Below are positions 11,360-20,339 of a stretch of 64,000 nt of DNA, piece by piece. Within the stretch, counting starts at the first letter, position 1; every line of letters begins with the position of its first letter. This stretch comes from Gaeumannomyces sp. JS-464 (lineage: Eukaryota; Ascomycota; Sordariomycetes; Magnaporthales; Magnaporthaceae), in contig NGZR01000001.1 in NCBI GenBank assembly GCA_002197995.1, positions 9,114,001-9,178,000 of the forward strand. The letters are read 5' to 3'. The position numbers and the translations under genes were made by a program. The notes below the pieces were generated by a model that was not told the DNA's origin, made no database searches, and saw only the letters and a program-made list of their open reading frames with translations.

Positions 11360-13290
11360 ATGGCTGAGCTTGCGCTCGCCATTATCCCTTTAATCATCGA
11401 GGGCGTTAAGCTAGGGAAGAAGCTGAAGGGCATCATTGCAAAACGCAAGACGGAATTGGAATCGACCGAGGAGATGCGCATGCTGCTCAGATCGCAGGCT
11501 TTCTCTTTTCTCCAAGAGTGTAAACTGGTACTCCAAGACGCTACCAAGGGCAGAGACGGAATCGACATTGTCAGACTCCTCAACAACCAAGATGACCAAG
11601 AATGGAACTCGCCCGAGCTCGGCGAATGCCTTCTACAGCATCTCGGAAGCTCTCAGCAACAGTTCAGCGAATGTCTGACGCTGATATGCCGGAAGATCGA
11701 CAAGATAGACAAGGATCTGAGTCAGTACGAAGAGCGGATCGAAGACAGGAGAGAGGTATGTCCGATGGCCTTTTCCTTCTCAATTGTATTGTTCCAAGCG
11801 CCATCCACATCAGGGGAATATTGACACAGTCGGCTTTAAGGGGGTAGCCGCCAGCTTTCGTCGAGCACGAGACTGTATCCGCACCCCACTAGACGTGGAC
11901 ACGTACGAGAAAGAGATCGAATATCTGCGCCGACGAATCGATAACCTTCGGAGCTTGCGCGGCGGAGCCCTAGCGGGCCGGGCGCGTGGTGTCGCCGTAA
12001 CGGCCAACTAAAATGCCTGCCGAATATCGAACCCGGAAGACAGATGCCACCACGTGGCTCCGGCAAATGGCAAGCGTGTGGTCGTGCAACAGCAGTGGCC
12101 ATGTAGTCCATACGGCGAAGCTACTCCTTGTTTTGGAGACTCGTTGCCTAGATGTCATCATCTACAACATGGCCATCCCTGGTGCTGGGTCAGGGGCGTT
12201 GCGGAGCGAGGCTCACACAAGGTTCGTGACGGACGGGCCCATGTTGCACTCGCAGGGCCTAAAGCTAATCTGTCTCAACAGCAACCAACTTTGTGTCAAG
12301 CCACGCACGGTGCCAGACGTGACAGGACTGCTGTCGCCGGGGATGTCGGACACGAGCGACACACAGCCTCCAGTCCAGCAGCAAAGAAAACGGCGAAAGC
12401 TGCAGAACCCAAGCAATACGTCAGACACGACCCCGATACCAAGTACCCCGGGGAAAATCCTGCCGCCGAATCTCACCGAGGTGGAAGACGTGTGTCGTCA
12501 TATTTCCGAGAACGAAACCAACTACTCTTTTCTTAGGTCGGACGATCCTATATCAATAGGGTACACGGAGTCTGGATGGCAGAGGTTTGACCTTTTCCCC
12601 GCACCTTCGCCCGGGAAGAGTGAGCCCAGGTGGCACCTCAACGGCCGTCTGGTGGCGCTCGAAAGCATATTCGACAAGCAGATTGATGAGTGCATAAACG
12701 ACCCGGACCGGTTCGAGCTCGCCAGTTTGATGGTCAAGTCGGCGCTCAGGCACCACAACACGGAGTGGTGGCCGGAGGACTGGACGCTCGACCGCCTCAG
12801 CTTTTACGAACAACCCGGCGGTGATCTCGCCAACTGCTTGAAGACACTTCACCTGACAGTAGACCTCCCCCGGGGTTCAAACACGCCAGCCCCCGGGTTG
12901 GCAGCTCCAGGGACAGAGGGCTGCCAGTCGCTTGCGCACCCGAGCCAAGAACCATCTTGTGCGCCGAACCTCAGCGTCGTGAGGCGGGCTATGAACGATC
13001 ACGGGATCCGGAACCTCACTCTCTGGTGCGTAGGGGTAGCGCTGCTTCAGATAGGCCTTTGGCGCCCGATCCGGTGGGATAGCCACATCGAAGTGCGGGA
13101 GAGCCTGCCTGATCTAGGGAGGGTGAACACCAAGTACGCGGCACTGGTAGACCGACTGATTAACTGCGACTTTGGGAAAGGCGCGAGCCTGCAAAAGGTG
13201 GCGTTGCAGGATGAGGTATACCGAACGGTTGTCTGCGAGCTTGACTCTATAGTGGACGCGTTTCGGCGGATTGACATATGGGCGAGTTAG
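11360..13290 (+). CDS. Fungal-specific protein of the DUF7580-like group
   Basis: About 600 residues in three exons: 11360-11755, 11841-11996 and 12040-13290. The second intron is only 43 bp (GTAACG...AAG) and is the weakest junction. The N-terminus MAELALAIIPLIIEGVKLGKKL is the usual start of a large fungal family with an N-terminal helical domain also found on STAND and prion-forming proteins. Exon 2 adds a coiled stretch (YEKEIEYLRRRIDNLRSL). The C-terminal 420 residues contain WLRQMASVWSCNS, a basic patch KRRKLQN that could be a nuclear signal, and the kinase-like-fold end region (LTLWCVGVALLQIGLWRPI, then LPDLGRVNTKYAALVDRL) typical of the family I remember as DUF7580. No enzyme activity can be assigned. 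Divergent from a C2H2 gene with a related style of N-terminus. Confidence 0.75.
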
Positions 13291-14353
13291 TGAGAGGGAG
13301 GAGAGAGAAGGGAGTGCCTGTTTCGTCATCACACTCCTGTTCTGGAAAATTCAATTGAGTTCAGTCCGACCCGCTCGTGGACCCGCCAAGCCCCGTATTT
13401 TCTCGGCCGTGATCCGACGGAGGCATGAAGGAATATCAGGCGATTGATTCTGCTCCGCGACTTCGACCACGGATTATTTCCAGGGCGCTCTTATTCCCAT
13501 GTGCAAGCGGCTCCTGTTTCCCCTCCAATCAATCCGGCTAGACTAACAGTGCTGGAATAAGTTGGGAGATAGATTGGTTGACGGGAAATCCACCGCCAAG
13601 ATCAATTACCGGCAGGCCGAGATGTCACATCGTGGCTTGCAAGAGATCTTCCGCGCGCGGAGGATCTGCACGTCGCAGGGCTCACCCCGCCCGCGGGAAT
13701 GGCAAGGATTTGGTGCACCCCACCGCATCATCCAGGCTAATCTCGCACAAGACCTGCTCCTGTGGGGAGTCCCCTGAGAGGGGCCGCCTGGCCTGAGCGC
13801 TGGAACTGACCATGTACGATCCCCTCCAGGTGGTGACGGCAGCAGGTGAAGATGCATCACAATATCAATGTTGCCAACTTGATTCTCCACACGGATCTTT
13901 GTGATGAGACGGTTGGCCAAGGAAAAATAAGACACGAAAGCCATCAATCCCATCCAAAATCATCAAGCTAACTTTGCACGACTACCAAAAACAGCTCAGT
14001 TGCACAGCCCTCGGCAAGGCTCAGGAGTCGGCGATGGGTCGTGTTTCAAGCCCCTCCCTACTATGCCACCTGCTTTTTCCCACCAAACAAAATCATCCCG
14101 ACCTGTCAAGGTGCCGCCGCTTGATATTGCAATGCGGCTGCATGTACATATATAACAGATTCGACCACGTCTGGTCGACATTCAGATGATGTTCTGCACC
14201 CCAGGGTTCCATCCGATATTCTTCCGTTCTTTTCGCCGCTACTACACATCTTATACCTGAGATCTCTTTCCCACCCCGGACAGCCGGCCTTGGTCCCTTC
14301 ATTTCTACACCCGTCTATCGTTGAGCTCTTAACCCCTTACAATCTTTTACAAA
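13291..14353. other. Intergenic, promoter side of the pectate lyase
   Basis: No gene seen in 1.06 kb. The right third contains a TATA box (about 14149) and a CT-rich leader leading to the pectate lyase start. Confidence 0.6.
14149..14156 (+). promoter_or_regulatory. TATA box of the pectate lyase gene
   Basis: ACATATATAACAG lies about 200 bp before the ATG at 14354. The intervening leader is pyrimidine-rich. Confidence 0.55.
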
Positions 14354-15318
14354 ATGAAGTTCACTATTGCCTCCACCGTCGCCCTGCTGGCCTCGATCGC
14401 CTCTGCGCTCCCTACTGGGGCGGCGATCGAGAAGCGCGCCAGCGTCAGCGACGCCTGCGATGTCGGGTTCGCCACGTTGAACGGCGGCACCAAGGGCGGC
14501 GCGGGGCCGCAACGACGACCGTCAAGTCGTACGACGAGCTGGCCGCCGCCGCCAAAAAAGCCGGCCCGGCCGTGATCGTGGTCCAGGGCAACATCTCCGG
14601 GAACAAGAGGGTGACGGTGACCTCGGACAAGACCATCATCGGCGCCGCGGGCTCCTCCCTCACGGGCGTCGGCCTGTTCGGCAAGGGCGTCAAGAACGTC
14701 ATCGTCCGCAACATGAAGATCTCCAAGGTGTCGACCGACGGCGGCGACGCCATCGCGTTCCAAAAGTCCACCAACATCTGGGTCGACCACTGCGACCTGT
14801 CGTCGGACCGTGACAACGGCAAGGACTTTTACGACGGGCTGCTGGACCTCACGCACGCGACCGACTTTGTGACCGTCTCCAACACGCACTTCCACGACCA
14901 CTTCAAGGTCTCGCTCGTCGGCCACTCCGACTCCAACGCGGCCGAGGACACGGGCAAGCTGCACGTCACGTACGCCAACAACCGCTGGGCCAACGTCGGC
15001 TCGCGCCTGCCCTCGGTCCGCTTCGGCACCGCGCACGTCTTCAACGGCCTCTTCAGCGGCGTCGAGAGCTCGGGCGTCAACACGCGCATGGGCGCCCAGG
15101 TCCTGGTCGAGTCGTCCGTCTTCGAGGACGCTAAGAACCCGATCGCCTCACTCGACAGCAAGCAGAAGGGCGGCGCCGTCGTCAGGGACGTCGTCGGCGG
15201 CCAGAGCTCGGCCCCCGCCGGCACGCTCAACACCGTGCCCTACAAGTACACCCTGCTCGGGTCCGCCAAGGTCAAGGCCGCCGTGACCGCCTCGGCGGGC
15301 CAGACGCTGAGCTTTTAA
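14354..15318 (+). CDS. Secreted pectate lyase, PL1 family, one frame break
   Basis: Cleaves de-esterified pectin by beta-elimination outside the cell, normally with calcium. It has a signal peptide (residues 1-19, MKFTIASTVALLASIASALP), then a propeptide ending in a KR site (IEKR). The mature start is SDACDVGFATLNGGTKGG. The right-handed beta-helix region contains VNIW-type blocks: KTIIGAAGSSLTG, NVIVRNMKISKV, NIWVDHCDLSSD, DFYDGLLDLTHATDFVTVSN and the WANVGSRLPSVRFG segment with the catalytic Arg. There are no introns and about 320 residues, normal for fungal PelA-type enzymes. The GGGG run at 14503-14506 seems one G short: the signal-peptide frame and the enzyme frame are offset there. With all catalytic blocks intact, I consider this a sequencing indel. 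The neighbouring esterase suggests a cell-wall-degradation theme. Confidence 0.9.
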
Positions 15319-15585
15319 ATCGTTTGAAGCTACAACCTGCCAACTCCTGAACCATAACTAACAAAGCGCACCCTGCTGCATCTTTCATCTGTAAATATCT
15401 CTTTTCTGTGTACATCTATTTCTAAAGCTCAAGCCCTGGACCTCCAGGCGAGGTATATATACTTAAACAACATCCCGCAGCCATGCATGCGCGCGTATGA
15501 CCGTTTCCCAAATAGCCAAAAATTCCCCACCCATGCGTGTTTTTACCTATCCTTTATATGTGTGCGATGCCCTCTTATTACTCCC

Positions 15586-16436
15586 CTACACCGAAACGGG
15601 CGCGTGAAGATTGCCCAGGTTGGCATTGAGCGCCTCGTACCACACAGCCGCCATCTTGGCGTAGCCCTCGGCGCTGGGGTGCAGGTTGTCGCCGGGGGCG
15701 AGGTCGTCGACGGTGATGAAGGACCCGTTGTTCATGTCGGCGAGCGCGATGGACGCGCTGCGCGGGTGCGTGCGCGCCAGGTCCCTGATCTCCTCGTTAA
15801 AATAGCGCGTGCAGTCCTGCAGCCCCTGGTCCTTTTCGCGGCGCGGCAGCAGCGTCGATGTGATGAGCAGCGGCGCCGTGTCCGGGGAGCCGCCGTAGGC
15901 CGGCTCGAAGATGGCGTCGATCATGTCGCTGTGGATGCGGCGGGTCTCCTCGCGCGTCACGCGCGCAGTGCAGTCGTTGGTGCCGACGTTGAGCAGCAGC
16001 AGATTCGGCTTGAACTGGTTGATGACGCCGTTGGCGCGCGTCCGGGTCGCGAGCCCCTTGGTGCGGATGCCGGGGTAGCCTTCGTGGTGCTGGGATTGGG
16101 GGACATGCATGTCAGCCGATGAAAGAGAAGAATAGCGGGCGGCAGGAATTTTTCTGCGGGCGAATGGCAGCCACATGATATCCTGAAGCTTACGTTCTCA
16201 GTGCTGTTGCCGCTGCGCTGAGTCCCCACATAGTGCAGCTGCCAGCCGTCAGCGACGAGCCTCTCGAGCAGCGGCTCCCTGTACCCGTCCGTGAGCTTGC
16301 CTGCCGAGAAGCCAGCCGTTATGGACGCTCCAATGGGCATGACCCTCAGCGGGAACTCGGCCTTTTGCGCGTCGGCGCATCCAGCAGCCAGGACTGCCAG
16401 GACGGCGGGGAACAGCTTCTGCCACTCGCTGAGCAT
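15586..16436 (-). CDS. Secreted SGNH hydrolase, CE3-like (acetylxylan esterase type)
   Basis: Probable deacetylase of plant polysaccharide. Two exons, 16436-16194 and 16089-15586; the intron of 104 bp joins GNSTEN to HHEGYPG in frame. Signal peptide about residues 1-23 (MLSEWQKLFPAVLAVLAAGCADA). SGNH blocks: I, RVMPIGASITAGF, with the nucleophile Ser; III, LLNVGTNDC; V, DNLHPSAEGY, with Asp and His. The combination of FPLRVMP, DGYREPL, VGTQRSGN and HEGYPG is typical of carbohydrate esterase family 3. About 249 residues, no frame problem. It is convergent with the pectate lyase (267 bp between stops) and divergent from the bZIP gene. Substrate specificity cannot be read from sequence alone. 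Confidence 0.88.
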
Positions 16437-17395
16437 TTTGCATGCGGTCGTCGAAAGAGTGTCTTAGCTCTGCTTTGCGTTTAGATGAGGCGCTTAGGTG
16501 GAGGCCGCAAAGAGTGGGATGATGTTCCAATCCATCATGGCTGACGGGAAGACGGGCGCTGGCGCAACCTTAAGTACGCGGCATCGGGAAGCGGAGCGAG
16601 GCCAGCAGCGCATAACGGTCCGAATCCTTTTGCAATCCCTCCCACCGTCCCGGCTTCCCCTATGGCAGGGGGCAGTGCCGATCTGATCGAACCTGCGCCT
16701 CCAGCTCGGTGCTCGGATCCTTCTCCTTCGGCGTTTATATACAGCGAATGACGTTGTATCCAGATCCCACACCCGCCTCGTGATGTTGAAGAGGGAATTG
16801 CAGCGTGCCAAGGCTTCCCCCGCGAACCTTGGAAGGCTTGTTCGGTGGAGAGAACCCCATTTCGAGATGCATGCTTTCTGGCCTGGGAATCGTTCGTCGA
16901 TGTTTGCCCATTGCTGGGATTCAGGATTCCATGTGGGATTGCAGCCTCCATCGAGGAACCTACCTCTATTTGGCCGAGTTGAAACACGGGCATAACTGCC
17001 CCTGAAATGGAACTCGGATGAGTCGTTGTTGTCGGCTAGCCCCGTTATCGATTCTTGCAGCAACTCGGTAGCTCTACGCAAAGAGATGACGAAATGGCTC
17101 GCCGAATGGTCACTCCGGAATACTGCTCAACAGATGAACCGCTTTCCTTGTTGCCTGAGGTTGCGCCAAGCCGCGCTCCATGTTTTCTATGCCCCACCTC
17201 ATGCAAAGGCCCGCATAACGTTATCACTCGCAGCTTTGTCACCAAGTCGCATGTTCCCTCAGAGATCAGTCATCAACCAGAAAGGAACAAAAGCCGCCGA
17301 TGGCCTGACCAAGGCCGGCACCGGCTGGATCAACCGGCCGCATGGCTCACTCGGCCTTACCGATAGAGAGCGCAGGCAGGTAAATCCAGGGAGCA
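16437..17395. promoter_or_regulatory. Divergent intergenic region between the esterase and bZIP genes
   Basis: A 959-bp gap between two divergent starts. Short open frames inside show no domain. It must carry both promoters; the only AT-rich stretch I noted is GTTTATATAC near 16733, about 300 bp from the esterase start. Confidence 0.4.
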
Positions 17396-18835
17396 ATGAC
17401 TGGCGATGGTCATTCAAACACGAGCCCGGACGCGACGGGGGCTGACGCCCAGAAACAGAAAACAAGTCGTAGCGAGCGGGGAAAGCTCGCGCAGCGCGCA
17501 TACCGCAAGCGACACGCCTCCAAGTTCCAGAAGCTCCAGGAGGACAACAGGAACCTGCGCGCCGTCATCTCCCGGCTCGACAACACCCTGCGCGCTCAGG
17601 GGCTCTTGAGCGCCGAGGTCGCGGCCATCCTCGCGGAAGCGAGGGGACTCTGCTGCGGCGAGGACACGAGCGATGGGGCGACTACGGCGGAGCGGCAGCA
17701 GGGAGCCGACAACGAGCCCGAGGGACCCTGCATGAATAACCACGCGCGGTCCTGCGGGGAGGCAATTCAGCAGGACGTCGCAGTGGAGGCGGCGATCGAC
17801 TCGTGTCATGTGGACGCGCTGGGGGACCCGACAACAGCAGTCGTGAACACCCCACCTGGCAGCGCCGGCACTTCTTCGCATGGCGCCTCGTCGGGCACGC
17901 CCGAGACGGCCCGGGCGGACCACTCGGCGGTGGACGTGATCCCCGTGTCGTCCTGGGTCAACAGCGTCCCGATCCAGGTGCCCGTCGTGTGCAAAGCCGT
18001 CGACATCCGCCACTACCTCGACGAGGGAATGCCGACCTTTGCGGGCTGCATTTTTTGGGCCTGCTTGACGCAAGCGGTCGAGGTGTTTGAAGATTTTGAG
18101 AGGAGGCTCGCGCGCGACGTTGACAGTGGTGGCGGAGGACCAGCAGCAGAAACAACAACGCCTCGGTTCTTGCAGCAGGAGCAGGAGCCACCACCCCCAC
18201 CAGCAAAGGCGCCCTCGGCGGCGGGGCCGCTGGAGTTTATAGTAGAGTCGCCAAACTACAACCGCTGCCTGCGCCGCATCTTTGCGCGCTCCGAGCACGT
18301 CGGCGAGCCGAGCTTCCTGGTCCGTCTCGAAAGGTGCCGGGCGTATTACCTGCGTCACGGCTACGTTGTCGCCCGCCGCGGCTCCTCCCCCTTGCTGGAT
18401 TGGTCGGGCTCGCCCGCCGACGGCCCGTGGCCGGCCGCGCTGCACGACGGGTGCGGCGACAACAACGGCGATGGCGATGGTGCTGGGCAGGAGCGGAGGA
18501 GCCGCCGCGCCCGCTCGCCGTGGTGGCGGAGCATCGACGACGTGCTGGTGCACCTCGAGGGCCAGATTGGCAAGGAAGCTATGGGCCGCCTGGACGCGTT
18601 CATGCGCAGGGCCGGTGCCGTTGTGAAAGGCGCCGACGATGGGACTTCGTCGGCGCACGACGTCGAGTGGGCCAAGAGGCTGGGCGGGCTGGTGCTGGGG
18701 CTTGCGCAAAACTATATCGCGAGTGATGACGGCCCGCGCTGGGATGCTGTTTACCTTTCCTTACTCGTCGGGAGCTGGGTGGACTATAACCGCGAATGGA
18801 TCTACGGCGCAGACGCTGGAAACGAAGGGGCATGA
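17396..18835 (+). CDS. bZIP transcription factor
   Basis: Single-exon gene of 479 residues. The basic region is at about residues 25-45 (RSERGKLAQRAYRKRHASKF), followed by a short leucine-zipper-like heptad run (LQEDNRNLRAVISRLDNTL). The normally conserved Asn of the basic region is not obvious; the AQRAYRKR core matches a fungal subgroup that lacks it. The middle (residues 90-190) is low complexity and acidic, and a C-terminal half (from VCKAVDIRHYLDEGMPTFAG) is the conserved ligand or regulatory part seen in many fungal bZIP proteins. A Gly/Pro/Gln-rich insertion lies at about 245-270. Expected to be nuclear. Neighbouring cell-wall enzymes could be targets, but nothing in the sequence shows this. 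Confidence 0.82.
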   Translation: MTGDGHSNTSPDATGADAQKQKTSRSERGKLAQRAYRKRHASKFQKLQEDNRNLRAVISRLDNTLRAQGLLSAEVAAILAEARGLCCGEDTSDGATTAERQQGADNEPEGPCMNNHARSCGEAIQQDVAVEAAIDSCHVDALGDPTTAVVNTPPGSAGTSSHGASSGTPETARADHSAVDVIPVSSWVNSVPIQVPVVCKAVDIRHYLDEGMPTFAGCIFWACLTQAVEVFEDFERRLARDVDSGGGGPAAETTTPRFLQQEQEPPPPPAKAPSAAGPLEFIVESPNYNRCLRRIFARSEHVGEPSFLVRLERCRAYYLRHGYVVARRGSSPLLDWSGSPADGPWPAALHDGCGDNNGDGDGAGQERRSRRARSPWWRSIDDVLVHLEGQIGKEAMGRLDAFMRRAGAVVKGADDGTSSAHDVEWAKRLGGLVLGLAQNYIASDDGPRWDAVYLSLLVGSWVDYNREWIYGADAGNEGA

Positions 18836-19157
18836 GGAGTTATTTTGCTTGAGTTTAGAAACTGTGGGTTGAGGGATTCTAGATCTAATTTTAATATGCA
18901 ATGCCGCTTTTAGATGCAGGTCTCATCCGTCTTTTGAATCATTCCCATGCTATGTGGTCTCAGGAGGAATCAAGAAAATAACAAACAGCAAAGTATCTCT
19001 GAAACGCCGCAATATTAAAATGAATAAATAAACAGTAGTTAGGAAAAGAGGCTGAGTGAAGAAGAGTGGAGTTAACAAGAAACTGCAAAACAAAGATCGT
19101 CCTCGGCACGTTTTGTGGTGAATATCACCCCTGAATGTGCTGCCGAAAACCACCTAA

Positions 19158-20339
19158 TCAGCACTTGATGCCCTGTTCCTCGTCGAGCAGCTTAGTCTTC
19201 CTCAAGTGTGTGAAGAGAGCGGCCTCACCCTCGGCGTGCCGGGTGTGGCCCTTGCCGATGACCATGAGGCTGTCGCGGAGGGCGAGCTCGTATATGGCAG
19301 TGCCGAACAAGGTGGCGGGGATGTTGATGAACATGCCGATCAGGGCGTAGTGGCGGTGGGTGAAGGCCTCGGAGCCGAACATGATGCCGGCGACGATGCG
19401 GCAGCCCAGGTCCCTGGCCAGGTTGGTGCTGAGAGTGACGGCGCCGAAGCCCCAGATCATGTCGGCGTAGGCGATGCCGATGACGAAGGGGATCGAGGCC
19501 GGGTGGATGAAGGGGTTGGACGGGTCCAGGGCGGCCCACACGACGACGGCGATGAAGGCGTCGGCGAAGAACTCTATCAACAGCACGTGCAGCAGGCTCT
19601 GCTGGTCGGCGTTGGGGTACGGCGCGAAGATGGAGGCGGGGCTGCCGCCGCCGACCAGGGGCTTGCCCTCGGCAACGAGGCGGCTGATCATGTCCTGGAT
19701 ATGTGTCCAGTACATGGCGAGGATGGTCAGGGCGGCGAGGAAGGCGCCGAGGATCTGGCTGATGATGTAGCGGGGGACCTTGCGCCAGGGGAAGCCCTGC
19801 CACAGCGCCAGGCAGAGCGTGATGGCCGGGTTGAAGTGGCCGCCGCTGGTCGGGGCGCACGTGATGACCGCGAAGGAGACGCCCATGCCCATGCCCCAGC
19901 CGATCTGGAAGATGGAGCCAAAGGCCGAGGCGCTGTCCTTGTCGAGCGAGTGGTGGATGGTGAAGGAGGCGATGGAGGCCAGGCCAGGGAAGACGAAGAA
20001 GAAGACGCCCAGCAGCTCGGCGATGCACTCGCGCAGCCAGCGTGGCCTGCGGGCCTCGCGGTTGAGCCTGCGTTGAGACACCGGCTTGTAGGGCGGCAGC
20101 TGCTGTGAGACGTGGCGCTCCAGGGCATCGTGGACGGCGCAGTCGACCTGTTGGGCCGCTGGCTTCTTGTGGGGGGCCGTGAAGGACATTGACGACTGCG
20201 AGGGCGTCAAGTAGGCGGGGCTGTCGCCGTGCAGCGTGTGGGCGCGACTAAGCGACACATGCAGGTGGGATAGAGGGTCGTTGTGGAGGTGGGATAGAGG
20301 GTCGTGGGGGCGTTCTAACGCCACTGGTGTAGAAGCCAT
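19158..20339 (-). CDS. Aquaporin/aquaglyceroporin-family channel (MIP)
   Basis: Water or small-solute channel of the plasma or an internal membrane. 393 residues, no intron. I place the start at 20339 (MASTPVALERP); the open frame extends 66 codons further upstream but reads like leader sequence. A long hydrophilic N-terminus of about 150 residues includes a short tandem repeat (DPLSHLHN/DPLSHLHV). Six membrane segments follow: around LGVFFFVFPGLASIASF, FAVITCAPTSGG, YIISQILGAFLAALTILA, LLIEFFADAFIAVVVWAA, PFVIGIAYADMIWGFGAV and YALIGMFINIPATLFGTAI. The first pore motif is canonical NPA (GGHFNPAITL); the second is NLA (STNLARDLGCRI), an altered form known from some fungal aquaglyceroporins. 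The substrate is uncertain. Confidence 0.88.
   Translation of the reverse strand: MASTPVALERPHDPLSHLHNDPLSHLHVSLSRAHTLHGDSPAYLTPSQSSMSFTAPHKKPAAQQVDCAVHDALERHVSQQLPPYKPVSQRRLNREARRPRWLRECIAELLGVFFFVFPGLASIASFTIHHSLDKDSASAFGSIFQIGWGMGMGVSFAVITCAPTSGGHFNPAITLCLALWQGFPWRKVPRYIISQILGAFLAALTILAMYWTHIQDMISRLVAEGKPLVGGGSPASIFAPYPNADQQSLLHVLLIEFFADAFIAVVVWAALDPSNPFIHPASIPFVIGIAYADMIWGFGAVTLSTNLARDLGCRIVAGIMFGSEAFTHRHYALIGMFINIPATLFGTAIYELALRDSLMVIGKGHTRHAEGEAALFTHLRKTKLLDEEQGIKC

Noticed and set aside
19206..20108. Plus-strand open frame of 300 codons
   Set aside because: Antisense shadow of the aquaporin gene in GC-rich sequence.
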